From: Pseudomonadota bacterium
GTDB taxonomy: Bacteria; Pseudomonadota; Gammaproteobacteria; Steroidobacterales; Steroidobacteraceae
Direction of reading: 5' to 3'
Assembly (NCBI GenBank): GCA_016703895.1
Contig: JADJBE010000004.1
Location: 124,001-188,000, forward strand
DNA: 64,000 nucleotides
The notes under the pieces were generated by a model. It was not told the origin of the DNA, made no database searches, and was given only the letters and a program-made list of their open reading frames with translations. The position numbers and the translations under genes were made by a program. Shown here piece after piece: positions 16,495 to 25,579 of this stretch. Each line of letters starts with the position of its first letter. Position 1 is the first letter of the stretch.

Positions 16495-18731
16495 TCAATC
16501 TGTCTCGAGCTGATCAACCGTGCGCCAGCCGCGTGGCAAAACGGATCCGCGCTGGGCACGCGCACCGCGATAGTCCTTCAGGTCCTTCCAGGCGATCGTC
16601 ATCGTGCGCTCACCCGAGTGCACGATAAGGCTCTTGTCAGGCGCAACCACTGTCATGCCCGTAAGATGGTCCGCACGCGAGGCGAACTTCTTCGCCGGAA
16701 TATCGAATAGTTTGTTGCCTTTGCCGCGCGCCAGCTCCGGCACATCCTTGACCGGAAACACTAACAGCTTGCCGTCTTTCGAGCTCACCGCTACCAACGC
16801 CTTCGCATCGCTGACCGGCGCTGGCGGCAACACCAAAGCGCCGTCCGGGACCTTGAGTAGCACCTTACCCGCCTTGTTGCGGGAGTAGGTTTCTTTCAGT
16901 CTCACGGTAAAGCCATAACCGGCGTCGGTTGCGACCAGCCACAGATCCTCTGGTTCGCCCATCATCACGCCACGCCAGGTGGCGCCGTCCGGTGGATCAA
17001 CCCGGGACGACAGCGGATCGCCCAAGCCGCGCGCCGACGGCAACGTATGTGCAATCAGGCTGTACGCGCGCCCGGTGGAATCGAGGAATACTGCATTCTG
17101 CACACTGCGCCCGCACGCCGAATGTTGGTAGGCGTCGCCGGTCTTGTACTGCAGAGTACGTGGATCAATCTCGTGGCCCTTGGCTGAACGCACGAACCCG
17201 CCGGTGGATACGACCACGGTTGCCGGCTCGTTCGCGATCAACTCTGTTGCATCAATCGCCTGCGCAGCTTCACGCTCAACAATCTTCGAGCGTCGATCAT
17301 CGCCATGCTTGGCCGCGTCGGCTTCCAGCTCCGAGGCGATGAGCTTCTTGAGCTTGGCTTTGGACTTCAGGATGCCCTGAATTTCGTCGCGCTCGGTCGC
17401 GAGCTTCTTTTGCTCCTCGCGGATCTTCATTTCCTCGAGCTTGGCGAGGTGGCGCAGCTTGGTCTCGAGGATCGCTTCCGCCTGCTCGTCGGTGAGCTTG
17501 AAGCGCTGCATCAATACTGGCTTCGGTTCCTCTTCGCGGCGAATGATGCGAATGACTTCATCCAGATTCAGATAGGCGATCAACAGCCCATCAAGAATGT
17601 GCAGGCGCTTGTCGACCTTGCCAAGCCGGTACTCCAGCCGACGCGTCACAGTCTGCGTGCGAAACACCAACCATTCATTCAGCAGCTCGCGCAAACCCAG
17701 CACGCGCGGCCGGCCATCGAGCCCGATCACGTTCATGTTGACGCGGTAGTTTCGCTCCAGATCAGTGGTCGCAAACAGGTGCGCCATCAACTGATCGATA
17801 TCGGTCTTCTTCTTGGGCTCGATGACCAGCCGCGTCGGATTCTCGTGGTCGGACTCGTCGCGCAGATCCTCGACCATGGGCAGCTTCTTGTCGCGCATCT
17901 GCTGCGCGATCTGCTCCAGGACCTTGTTGCCCGACACCTGGTAGGGCAGTTGATCAATGACAATGCTGTCATCTTCGATCTGGTACGTGGCGCGCGCCTT
18001 GTAAGATCCATTACCCGTGTTGTAAATCGCCAGCAGGTCCGCCCGCGGCGTGATGATCTCGCCCCCGTCGGCAGGTCCGGGCCCTTGACGAACTTCATCA
18101 GCGTACGTGTTTGCGCCTCCGGATCATCGAGCAAATGAATGCACGCCTGCACGATCTCACGCAGGTTGTGCGGCGGCACGTCGGTGGCCATACCCACCGC
18201 AATACCCGAGGTACCATTCAACAGCAGATTGGGCAGGCGCGCCGGCAGGAACATTGGCTCATCGAGCGTGCCGTCGAAGTTGGGCTGCCATTCGACCGTA
18301 CCATCCGACAACTCACCTAACAACACGTCGGCATAGCGCGTGAGCTTGGACTCCGTATAGCGCATTGCAGCGAAACTCTTGGGATCATCCGCCGAACCCC
18401 AGTTACCCTGCCCGTCGATCAGCGGATAGCGATACGAGAACGGCTGCGCCATCAGCACCATGGCCTCATAACAAGCCGAATCGCCGTGCGGATGGAACTT
18501 GCCGAGCACGTCACCCACGGTACGCGCCGACTTCTTGTGCTTGGACACGGCCGACAGGCCGAGCTCGCTCATCGCGTAAACGATGCGGCGCTGCACCGGT
18601 TTGAGGCCATCCGACAGTGACGGCAGCGCTCGGTCCAGGATCACATACATCGAATAGTCGAGATAGGCTTTTTCCGTAAAGGTGCGCAGCGGCTGCTTTT
18701 CTATTCCCTCGAAGTTCATTTCGTCCTGCAT
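16495..18731 (-). CDS. parC: DNA topoisomerase IV subunit A (frameshifted)
   Basis: About 745 residues in total, near the 752 of E. coli ParC. The breakage-reunion domain has the quinolone-pocket helix HPHGDSACYEAMV with the sensitive-type serine, and the catalytic tyrosine in AAMRYTESKLTRYA. The C-terminal part forms beta-propeller-like blades. Together with ParE it decatenates daughter chromosomes. The frame is broken at the C5 run at 18062-18066: PDLPTG ends one frame and GEIITPRADLLAIYNTGNGS opens the next. One missing base in a G6 run (gene strand) explains it. Since ParC is essential and both halves are well conserved, I treat this as a consensus error. parE lies 39 nt upstream. Confidence 0.95.
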
Positions 18732-18770
18732 GTCGTTAGTCCGCCGCGTCCTGGCTCAACTGTGGCTGCG

Positions 18771-20663
18771 TCATACCTGCACCTGCGCAAGATTGCCCTT
18801 CTCCTCCAGCCAGCTCCGCCGGTCTGCGGCGCGCTTCTTGGCTAGCAGCATGTCCATCAAGCTATCGGTGTCGTCTTTGGCTTCGACCGTGAGCTGCACC
18901 AGCCGGCGCGTACGCGGGTCCATCGTGGTCTCGCGCAGTTGCGACGGATTCATTTCGCCCAGACCCTTGAAGCGGGTGACAACCGGCTTGCTGCGATTCT
19001 TTTCGGCCTCCAAACGCTTGAGGATCACGTCGCGTTCCGGCTCATCGAGCGCATACGTCACTTGTTTGCCGGCGTCGATACGAAACAGCGGCGGCATCGC
19101 CACAAACACGTGTCCCGCGGTCACGAGCGGGCGGAAATGCCGCAGGAACAGCGCGCACAACAACGTCGCGATGTGTTGCCCGTCCGAATCCGCGTCCGCC
19201 AGAATGCAGACCTTGTGATAACGCAGATTGGCAATGTTGGCGGCTCCCGGGTCCACGCCTAGCGCCACCGAGATGTCGTGCACTTCCTGCGAGCTCGCAA
19301 TATCACTGGAACTAACTTCCCAGGTATTCAAAATCTTGCCACGCAGCGGCATGATTGCCTGAAAGTCCTTGTCGCGCGCCTGCTTGGCGGAACCACCCGC
19401 CGAGTCGCCCTCGACCAGGAACAACTCCGAGCGGCGCGGCTCATCGGCGGTGCAGTCCGCCAACTTGCCCGGCAGCGCCGGGCCCGCCGTGATGCGCTTG
19501 CGCACCACCTTTTGCGCGGTGCGAATTCTATCTTGCGCGTTGGCGATCGCGAACTGTGCGATCCGCTCACCGGCGTCGGGGTGTTGATTCAGCCACAACG
19601 AGACCGAATCGTGGACGAAGCTCTCGACCACCGAGGCGGCATCTCGTGACGCCAGCCGCGCTTTCATCTGCCCCGCGAACTGCGGCTCATGAATCTTGAT
19701 CGACAGGACGTAACAGACCTTATCAAAAATATCTTCAGCTGTTAGTTTCAGGCCGCGCGGCACGAGATTGCGGAACTCGCAAAACTCGCGCACTGCACCG
19801 GCGATACCGGCCCGCAGTCCATTGACGTGCGTACCACCTTCCACCGTCGGGATCAGATTGACGTAACTCTCGCCAAACGCGCGCTCGATGTTGGGCGCCC
19901 AGACCAGCGCGTAATCGACCGCGTCGTCTTTGCCATCGCGCTTTGCACACATCGGCTCGGCCGGCAGCGATTCTTCTTTACCCAATTCGTCGCGCAGATA
20001 CGCGCCCAGATCGCCGGTGAAGAACCACTCGTCCTTCTCGTTGGCCGGCTCATCGGTGAAGGTGATCTTGAGCCCCGGACACAGCACCGCTTTGGCCTTC
20101 AGCACGTGCTTCAACTGCGGCACCGAGAACTTATCCGTGTCGAAGAACTTTTTGTCTGGCCAGAACTGGATCGTGGTGCCGCTGTTGCGCTGACCGACCG
20201 TGCCGATCACTTCCAGCTTCGAGGCGCGTTTGCCCTCCTTGAAGCTGATGTTGTACTCCTTGCCAGCGCGCTTGATCCAGCACTCCAGATGCGTCGACAA
20301 CGCATTCACCACGGATACGCCCACGCCGTGCAGGCCGCCCGAGAACTGGTAGGTCTTGTCGGAGAACTTGCCGCCCGCATGCAGCTTGGTGAGGATCAGC
20401 TCCACGCCAGTGACTTTCTCTTTTGGATGGATGTCGACCGGCATGCCGCGTCCGTCGTCCGCCACGGTGAGCGAGCCATCTTTGTGCAGCGTGACGTCGA
20501 TCTGCTTGCAATGGCCAGCGAGCGCCTCATCGACCGAGTTGTCGATCACCTCATGCGCAAGGTGGTTCGGCCGCGTCGTGTCGGTGTACATGCCGGGCCG
20601 CCGGCGCACGGGATCGAGCCCCGACAGGACTTCAATGTCAGATGCAGTGTAGGACTGGTTCAT
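18771..20663 (-). CDS. parE: DNA topoisomerase IV subunit B
   Basis: 630 residues, equal to E. coli ParE. The GHKL ATPase domain has EVIDNSVDEALAGHC, DDGRGMPVDIHPKEK and GGLHGVGVSVVNAL. The TOPRIM domain has LFLVEGDSAGGSAKQARD and LADADSDGQHIATLL. ParE-type sequence follows in PLRGKILNTWEVSSSDIASS, which separates it from GyrB, as does the short C-terminus. It supplies ATP-driven strand passage for topoisomerase IV. The gene precedes parC in the same operon, and an ECF sigma/membrane protein pair lies upstream in the same direction, 142 nt away. Confidence 0.97.
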   Translation of the reverse strand: MNQSYTASDIEVLSGLDPVRRRPGMYTDTTRPNHLAHEVIDNSVDEALAGHCKQIDVTLHKDGSLTVADDGRGMPVDIHPKEKVTGVELILTKLHAGGKFSDKTYQFSGGLHGVGVSVVNALSTHLECWIKRAGKEYNISFKEGKRASKLEVIGTVGQRNSGTTIQFWPDKKFFDTDKFSVPQLKHVLKAKAVLCPGLKITFTDEPANEKDEWFFTGDLGAYLRDELGKEESLPAEPMCAKRDGKDDAVDYALVWAPNIERAFGESYVNLIPTVEGGTHVNGLRAGIAGAVREFCEFRNLVPRGLKLTAEDIFDKVCYVLSIKIHEPQFAGQMKARLASRDAASVVESFVHDSVSLWLNQHPDAGERIAQFAIANAQDRIRTAQKVVRKRITAGPALPGKLADCTADEPRRSELFLVEGDSAGGSAKQARDKDFQAIMPLRGKILNTWEVSSSDIASSQEVHDISVALGVDPGAANIANLRYHKVCILADADSDGQHIATLLCALFLRHFRPLVTAGHVFVAMPPLFRIDAGKQVTYALDEPERDVILKRLEAEKNRSKPVVTRFKGLGEMNPSQLRETTMDPRTRRLVQLTVEAKDDTDSLMDMLLAKKRAADRRSWLEEKGNLAQVQV

Positions 20664-20805
20664 CCGCCCTCAGGATGGCAACAAGCGATGGACCGTAGCG
20701 TCTGTCAGAACGTACGGGCGGTCGGAGTGTAGCAATCAAGACGCGAGTTGGCACGCGGCGCAAGCACGCCATAGCGCGATTGTGTGCCGATCAACGCTCA
20801 GCGGT

Positions 20806-21231
20806 TCAGAACAAGGATCTCGACAGACGGCGCAGCGGTGGCGACTGCCACGCGCCAGCGAACAGTACGACACCACCGGCAACCATCGACAATACGTACG
20901 GCGACGTGACGCTCGTTCCCATGACCCATACCACCGCACTGCCAGCAGTAGCAAGCCCCAGCCAATTAATTAGTGTCATCCACAATGAAACCCGCGCGCG
21001 CGCTGTGCGGCTCGCATCCAGAACGGCACGCGCCAGCCGCTGGTCCTCGGCCTGGATACGACGCCACACGGCAGCGTCAAACCCCTGCGTGATCTGCGGC
21101 GCACGAATCCCGCTCGCGAGTGCCGCATCCAGCTGCGGATAGCGCGCGCGCCACCGACCCTCAGCAGCGATCTCATCGGTGCCATCGATCGGCTGCTGCT
21201 TGTCTGTACTTTTCATGTCTTTACTTTCCAT
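20806..21231 (-). CDS. Small membrane protein coupled to ECF sigma factor (putative anti-sigma)
   Basis: 141 residues. The first 75 are charged and probably cytosolic; two hydrophobic segments follow (WMTLINWLGLATAGSAVVWVMG and SPYVLSMVAGGVVLFAGAWQ). No zinc-binding HxxxCxxC anti-sigma motif is seen, so this is not a typical ZAS-domain protein. The ATG overlaps the 3' end of the sigma factor gene by 11 nt, which implies coupled expression. An anti-sigma or accessory role is inferred from that linkage and topology only. Confidence 0.6.
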   Translation of the reverse strand: MESKDMKSTDKQQPIDGTDEIAAEGRWRARYPQLDAALASGIRAPQITQGFDAAVWRRIQAEDQRLARAVLDASRTARARVSLWMTLINWLGLATAGSAVVWVMGTSVTSPYVLSMVAGGVVLFAGAWQSPPLRRLSRSLF

Positions 21232-21784
21232 GACTGGCCTCCTCGGACCTTGCCGCTGCGGCGAGCGCCTGCCGCGCGCGGAACAGCAGTGACTTCACCG
21301 TACCCACGGGCATGTCCAACAGCGTACCGACTTCCTCACAACTTCGATCTTCCAGATAAAACAGGACGACCACGGTGCGCGACGGCTCGCTCAATGACTC
21401 CAGCAGCGTCGCCACGTCAAGCTCAGCCTGTGCCTCAATCACCGTATCGCGTTCGTCTTCCCAAACGATAGATTCGCTGGCCTCATCATCGAGCGACACC
21501 AGACGGCCGCGGCTACGCAGTTCCGACAAACAAGTATTGCGGGCGATCGCATAGAGCCAAGTGGACAGCGCCGCCCGACCATCGAACTTTGGCAACGCCC
21601 GCCACGCCTTCATGAATGCAAGCTGCGCCATGTCCTCCGCCAGCGCCGGGTCGCGCACAATCGACACCGTCAGATGCAGCACCTTCTGCCGGTAGCGCTG
21701 CATCAATCCCTGCAATACGCTGGCGTAGTCTCCACGGCGCCAGGCAGAGACGAGATCGGCGTCACGTTGCGCCGCGGCACTCAT
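21221..21784 (-). CDS. ECF-family RNA polymerase sigma factor
   Basis: 187 residues with region 2 (LHLTVSIVRDPALAEDMAQLAFMKAWRALPKFDGRAALSTWLYAIARN in outline: the D-x-AEDM-Q-F-KAW pattern) and region 4 (LSEPSRTVVVLFYLEDRSC then EEVGTLLDMPVGTVKSLLFRAR). It would direct RNA polymerase to a stress or envelope regulon. The frame is open 67 codons further upstream, but conserved sequence begins near MSAAAQRDADLVSAWRRGD, so I chose the ATG at 21784. The extra upstream stretch contains a strong inverted repeat at 21894-21951, which fits regulatory rather than coding DNA. The downstream membrane protein overlaps its 3' end. Confidence 0.9.
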   Translation of the reverse strand: MSAAAQRDADLVSAWRRGDYASVLQGLMQRYRQKVLHLTVSIVRDPALAEDMAQLAFMKAWRALPKFDGRAALSTWLYAIARNTCLSELRSRGRLVSLDDEASESIVWEDERDTVIEAQAELDVATLLESLSEPSRTVVVLFYLEDRSCEEVGTLLDMPVGTVKSLLFRARQALAAAARSEEASHGK

Positions 21785-21893
21785 AGCTGCCAACAATACT
21801 TGCGCTTGCGCCAATACCGGCACAGCCGGCTTGCGCCCCGCCCCTGCGGGCAACGGCTGCTCGAGTCGTACTGCCAAACCATGGTCCACGCCC

Positions 21894-21951
21894 TTGATAC
21901 TCGGCAGCCTGTCATCCGGTTGCAACCGAAACCACGGCTGCCGCGTATCAA
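21894..21951. repeat. 58-nt imperfect palindrome in a divergent promoter region
   Basis: The left half starts TTGATACTCGGCAGCC and the right half ends GGCTGCCGCGTATCAA on the same strand. Halves are 29 nt each. They match at the outer 16 positions with one mismatch and at the inner CGGTTG/CAACCG, with a mismatched stretch between. It lies 110 bp upstream of the ECF sigma start and 33 bp upstream of the divergent 21985 gene, so it could be a shared operator or a structured leader. Confidence 0.7.
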
Positions 21952-21984
21952 GCGTGCCACCGTGGCGCTTTCGGAGCGAAATCA

Positions 21985-22389
21985 ATGAACGAAGACCAAA
22001 TTGCCGTGTTGATCCCCATCGTCGCCATCGTATTTGGCGTGTCGGCGGGCATGCTGGGCACTTGGCTCAGCTACCGGCGCAAGCAACAGGTATTGGAACA
22101 GTTCCACAAGGAACGCATGGCAGCGCTAGACCGCGGTTTACCGCTGCCGGACGTGCCCGGCAACTTGCTCGGCGACAACGACGTGCCCACCCCCGCGCGC
22201 GTGCTACGCAACGGGGTGATGCTCACTTTGATCGGCGTGGTGCTCTACTTTGCGCTGGCACAGGTGGCCAACAGCGATGTCGCCCTCTTCGGTCTCATCC
22301 CGGCGGCAATCGGTGTCGCAAATCTCCTCTACGCCTGGATGCTCGCTCGCCGCGACAAAACCGACGCCGCACCGCCAGACTCTCGCTAA
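21985..22389 (+). CDS. DUF6249-type small membrane protein
   Basis: 134 residues with three hydrophobic segments: residues about 6-29 (VLIPIVAIVFGVSAGMLGTW), 76-95 (VMLTLIGVVLYFALAQVA) and 99-117 (VALFGLIPAAIGVANLLYAW). Between the first two is a charged segment (YRRKQQVLEQFHKERMAALD) typical of the family. Function is unknown; such proteins are common next to ECF sigma systems. It is divergent from the sigma factor gene, and the palindrome at 21894-21951 lies in front of it. Downstream is a non-coding stretch with repeat element A. Confidence 0.65.
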   Translation: MNEDQIAVLIPIVAIVFGVSAGMLGTWLSYRRKQQVLEQFHKERMAALDRGLPLPDVPGNLLGDNDVPTPARVLRNGVMLTLIGVVLYFALAQVANSDVALFGLIPAAIGVANLLYAWMLARRDKTDAAPPDSR

Positions 22390-22515
22390 GGCTGGACTCT
22401 CACTAAGGCCGAACGCTCACTGCGCCACTCCGGCCTCTTCACTCTGGCCTCTTCATTCTGATTCTGACCACTTAACTCCGGCGGCCTACGTGGCCGTGGA
22501 TAGCCTCTTGCGTTC

Positions 22516-22712
22516 TGGGTCTGAGCGGCTGATTGCGCAGCGCTGGCGAACCTGTAGAGAGCGCCGCAGCTCTGCCGCGGGGCGCTCCTGTTCCGGCAGA
22601 AATCTTGCCTCTTCACACGGGGAAAGATGCGCCCCGCGGCAGAGCAAGGGAACGCGCTTGGCGCGCGCTCGATCAGGTTCGCCAGCGCTGCGCAATCAGC
22701 CGCTCAAACCCA
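22516..22712 (+). repeat. Nested inverted-repeat element, copy A
   Basis: Non-coding block between convergent genes. Outer arms 22516-22554 and 22674-22712 are 39 nt with one mismatch. Linker 1 (22555-22568) is 14 nt, TAGAGAGCGCCGCA. Inner arms 22569-22585 and 22629-22645 are a perfect 17-bp stem ending GGGGCGC. The 43-nt loop (22586-22628) begins TCCTGTTCCGGCAGAA and ends CACACGGGGAAAGAT. Linker 2 (22646-22673) begins AAGGGAACGC and has a small GC hairpin. Loop and linkers match copy B (loop 39 of 43 identical), while the outer arms and outer part of the inner arms do not. It ends 10 nt from the DUF3501 stop. The stretch 22390-22515 before it holds only short CCTCTTC-type repeats and no gene. 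Confidence 0.9.
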
Positions 22713-22722
22713 CACACAACAA

Positions 22723-23307
22723 TCAATCCAAATCCGCTAACAACGCCGCACGCGTTGCATCGCCAACCGGCTCAACGCTATGCCGATACGCCGCATGGTC
22801 GATGCCCGCCGCCAACGCCGCCCCATTGCGCAGACTCGCCGCCATATCGTCTGTTAGCTCAAACCTCAGAAAATGCACCGCCGAGGTCTTGGTCTCGTTT
22901 TCGCGCTCGAGATCTTCATCCGCGACAGCATAGACAGGCTCGTGCGCTTGTACGCGCACCCAGCATCGGTCTTCGATACCTTTCAAAATCTCGAGGTTCT
23001 TCTGCCGCTCTACTGGATCAGGGAACTCGAGCAGAAAGGTCACCTTCCAGTTGCGGCCGTCTGGAATCAGTGGGTTGTAAGCTGACAACTCTTCGGCAAT
23101 ACCGTCTGGCTCGAAGATTCGCTCGGCGCGCAACATTTCCTGTACTTGATACTGGATCGTGAGCCGATCCTCGAACAGCCACGTACAGTTCGGCCCAACC
23201 GCCAATTGACGATTGCGCTTGTGCGCCAGCACACGAGTACGAAAATCCGCCCGCTCGCGCGCGTACTTTTCCAGCGAGATAAGATCCTCAACAGTCAGCT
23301 TGTTCAT
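22723..23307 (-). CDS. DUF3501 family protein
   Basis: 194 residues, cytosolic, no membrane segment. It starts MNKLTVEDLISLEKYARERA and has the family blocks GPNCTWLFEDRLTIQYQVQEMLRAE and YNPLIPDGRNWKVTFLLEFPD. DUF3501 genes are found next to rubrerythrin and a heterodisulfide-reductase-like Fe-S protein, as here, so a role in peroxide or redox defence is suspected, but no activity is known to me. The Fe-S gene ends 70 nt upstream in the same direction. Repeat element A lies immediately 3' of its stop codon. Confidence 0.85.
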   Translation of the reverse strand: MNKLTVEDLISLEKYARERADFRTRVLAHKRNRQLAVGPNCTWLFEDRLTIQYQVQEMLRAERIFEPDGIAEELSAYNPLIPDGRNWKVTFLLEFPDPVERQKNLEILKGIEDRCWVRVQAHEPVYAVADEDLERENETKTSAVHFLRFELTDDMAASLRNGAALAAGIDHAAYRHSVEPVGDATRAALLADLD

Positions 23308-23377
23308 AGTCCGTATGCCTTGCGCATCAGGCGGAGTGGATGCTCGGGGCCGTCTGGCAGCCCGCCCGCCGATACAT

Positions 23378-24664
23378 TCAGCCCCTCTCGATCTGATGAC
23401 CCGCCATCGGGCAATCGCTCGAGTAGTGGTCCGGCTTGGCTTGCTCCACTTTGGTCATCACCGGCCGACCAATTTTCATCGACGCGGCGCGATACTCTTT
23501 CTTTACGGCATAGGTGCCGTTGTGCCCTGAACAACGCTCGATCACTTCGACCGTCGTGTCCGGCACCAGCTTCATCAAGTCACGCGTCTTGAGTCCGATG
23601 TTCTGCACGCGCAGATGGCACGGCACGTGGTAGCTCACCTTGCCGAGACTGGTCTTGAAGTCGGTCCGCAGTTGGCCCGCTTTATGACGCAGCATCAGAT
23701 ACTCGAACGGATCAAAAATACGCGCCTTGACCGCCTGCACGTCCGCATCGTCAGGGAACATCAGCGGCAACTCCTGCTTGAACATCAGCACGCAGGACGG
23801 GATCGGCGCCACGATGTCATAACCGTCGTCGACCAGTGCTTTCAGCGCCGGAATATTGAAATTCTTGTACTGCTCGACCGTTTCCAGATCGCCCAGCTCC
23901 AGCTTGGGCATACCGCAGCACTTCTCCTTGCCGATCACTTTCACGGGTATGCCGTTGTGCTCGAACACGATCGCCAGATCCTCTGGCAACTGCGGCTCAT
24001 TGCGATGACCGTAACAGGTAACAAACATCGCCACCTTGCCGCGCGTCTCGTCCGTCGGCTTCACCGCCAAGGCACGGCCTGACGCGCGGCGCGCGCGATT
24101 CGTTCCCGTATCGGAGTAGTAGTTAGGGATTGGTGCCGTGACATCGACGCCCAGGGTCGCATCGAGCAACTTGCGGCCGAGCGCGGAATGGTTGACCGCA
24201 TTGACGATCTCAGCGACCACCGGAATGCCGGCGATATTGCCCACGCCACGCGTGTTGGATAACAACTTGTCGCGGAATCGATGCCCGCCCTTCTTTTGCT
24301 TGACGGCCTTGGCACGCAGCATCAAATGCGGAAAATCGACATTCCACTGATGTGGCGGCACGTAGGGACACTTCGTCATGAAGCACATGTCGCAGAGGTA
24401 GCAATGGTCGACGACGCCCCAGTAGGCGGACTTGTCCACACCGTCCACTTCGCCCGTGGACGATTCATCTACCAGGTCGAACAAGGTTGGAAAGGAATTG
24501 CAGAGACTGAAACAGCGCCGACAGCCGTGACAGATATCGAAGACCCGCTCGAGTTCCTGATCGAGCGCTGTCTCGTCGTAAAAGGCCGGGTTCTTCCAGT
24601 CGAGCGGATGCCGTGTCGGCGCCTCGAGGCTACCTTCACGCCCGCCCGTTGTCGGGCTACTCAT
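23378..24664 (-). CDS. GlpC/HdrD-like Fe-S oxidoreductase of a rubrerythrin locus
   Basis: 428 residues. Two N-terminal ferredoxin-type clusters are suggested by ICHGCRRCFSLCNSFP and CYLCDMCFMTKCPYVPP. Two cysteine-rich CCG-type domains follow: VTCYGHRNEP with KEKCCGMPKLELGD, and later ASIPSCVLM-like PSCVLMFKQE, YHVPCHLRVQ and IERCSGHNGTYAVKK. This layout is that of GlpC and heterodisulfide reductase subunits, which pass electrons between a donor and a disulfide or flavoprotein partner. With rubrerythrin upstream and DUF3501 downstream it probably feeds electrons to peroxide reduction; this is inferred from context. Confidence 0.85.
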   Translation of the reverse strand: MSSPTTGGREGSLEAPTRHPLDWKNPAFYDETALDQELERVFDICHGCRRCFSLCNSFPTLFDLVDESSTGEVDGVDKSAYWGVVDHCYLCDMCFMTKCPYVPPHQWNVDFPHLMLRAKAVKQKKGGHRFRDKLLSNTRGVGNIAGIPVVAEIVNAVNHSALGRKLLDATLGVDVTAPIPNYYSDTGTNRARRASGRALAVKPTDETRGKVAMFVTCYGHRNEPQLPEDLAIVFEHNGIPVKVIGKEKCCGMPKLELGDLETVEQYKNFNIPALKALVDDGYDIVAPIPSCVLMFKQELPLMFPDDADVQAVKARIFDPFEYLMLRHKAGQLRTDFKTSLGKVSYHVPCHLRVQNIGLKTRDLMKLVPDTTVEVIERCSGHNGTYAVKKEYRAASMKIGRPVMTKVEQAKPDHYSSDCPMAGHQIERG

Positions 24665-24742
24665 CGTGCGACTCCGAATCTCAATAGTGGAGAAACCAGG
24701 CCGGCACCGAGTACCGGCCTGGTGTCGAGCGGCCGCTCGGCC

Positions 24743-25156
24743 TTAGAGGGTATCCAAGGCCTTCTGGAAACGATTGGCGTGTGAGCGCTCGGCCTTGGCC
24801 AAGGTCTCGAACCAATCGGCGATCTCGGCAAAGCCTTCTTCGCGCGCCGCTTTCGACATACCCGGGTACATATCCGTGTATTCGTGCGTCTCACCGGCGA
24901 TCGCGGCTTTCAGATTGTCTTTGGTGGCACCGATCGGCAGACCGGTCGCTGGATCACCGACGGCCTCAAGGTATTCGAGATGCCCGTGGGCGTGTCCCGT
25001 CTCGCCTTCGGCGGTCGAGCGAAAAACTGTCGAGACATCGTTATAGCCCTCGACATCAGCCTTGGCTGCGAAATACAGGTAACGACGGTTGGCCTGCGAT
25101 TCGCCGGCAAATGCGTCCTTGAGATTCTTCTCGGTCTTGCTGCCCTTGAGATTCAT
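24743..25156 (-). CDS. Rubrerythrin (ferritin-like domain only)
   Basis: 137 residues forming a four-helix ferritin-like domain with the di-iron ligands in AFAGESQANRRYLYFA, TAEGETGHAHGHLEYL, AIAGETHEYTDMYP and KAERSHANRFQKAL. There is no C-terminal rubredoxin domain, so electrons must come from another protein, possibly the Fe-S oxidoreductase next door. Rubrerythrins reduce hydrogen peroxide. The ATG at 25156 has a good GGAG site eight bases upstream on its strand; the frame is open further but not conserved. A palindromic operator candidate and promoter lie just upstream (25180-25221). Confidence 0.93.
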   Translation of the reverse strand: MNLKGSKTEKNLKDAFAGESQANRRYLYFAAKADVEGYNDVSTVFRSTAEGETGHAHGHLEYLEAVGDPATGLPIGATKDNLKAAIAGETHEYTDMYPGMSKAAREEGFAEIADWFETLAKAERSHANRFQKALDTL

Positions 25157-25179
25157 ATGGGGTCTCCAGTTTTTTGAAA

Positions 25180-25221
25180 AGCATACGCTTTGTTGCGAAC
25201 GAATCTCAATTAGACTCGTTC
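25180..25221 (-). promoter_or_regulatory. Rubrerythrin promoter with overlapping palindromic operator
   Basis: On the reverse strand TTGAGA (25204-25209) and TATGCT (25180-25185) are spaced 18 bp, a sigma70-like promoter whose start would lie a little upstream of the rubrerythrin ATG. A 25-nt near-palindrome spans 25197-25221. On the forward strand its arms are GAACGAATCT and AGACTCGTTC, with one mismatch, around CAATT. It covers the -35, which fits a repressor site. The regulator is not identifiable; a Fur/PerR-type or other peroxide/metal sensor is a guess. Confidence 0.5.
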
Positions 25222-25306
25222 TAAATGAAGTTGACAATGTAGCCTTGCGGAACCTTGGAGTCAAACTGCGTTGACCCCCGTGGCACGGCCCGATTACCTT
25301 GCACAC

Positions 25307-25579
25307 ATGAAACGCAAAACATCCGCCGTGGATTTCGAACAGTCATTGACTGAGCTCGAAGCGCTGGTCGAGCGACTCGAGCATGGCGACGCGCCACTTG
25401 AGGAGTCCTTGAAGACGTTCGAGCGTGGCATTGCGCTGACCCGCGATTGTCAGAGCGCGCTACAGACCGCGCAGCAACGCGTCGAGCTGCTGGTCAAACG
25501 CGACGGCAAAGTACAACTTACGGAGTTCGCCGCGTCGGACGGCGCGGACACCGTCGATCCGGACCTTGCCGACGAATGA
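25307..25579 (+). CDS. xseB: Exodeoxyribonuclease VII small subunit
   Basis: 90 residues with the family core FEQSLTELEALVERLEHGDAPLEESLKTFERGIALTRDC in outline (LxxLExxVxxLExGxxxLExSLxxFExG). It forms long helices that bind XseA to make the single-strand exonuclease VII. I chose the ATG at 25307; a TTG twelve codons upstream is open. TTGACA at 25231-25236 is a possible -35. Its stop overlaps the ispA start (ATGA), the usual first step of the xseB-ispA-dxs group. Confidence 0.93.
   Translation: MKRKTSAVDFEQSLTELEALVERLEHGDAPLEESLKTFERGIALTRDCQSALQTAQQRVELLVKRDGKVQLTEFAASDGADTVDPDLADE

Noticed and set aside
17305..18138. Long forward-strand open frame of 277 codons
   Set aside because: It is antisense to parC, has no family features, and reflects codon bias of the real gene.
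19827..20732. Forward open frame of 301 codons
   Set aside because: Antisense to parE, which is fully conserved in this region.
22390..22722. Small proteins in repeat element A
   Set aside because: Open frames occur on both strands across the palindrome, as expected for an inverted repeat; none has a ribosome site or family motif.
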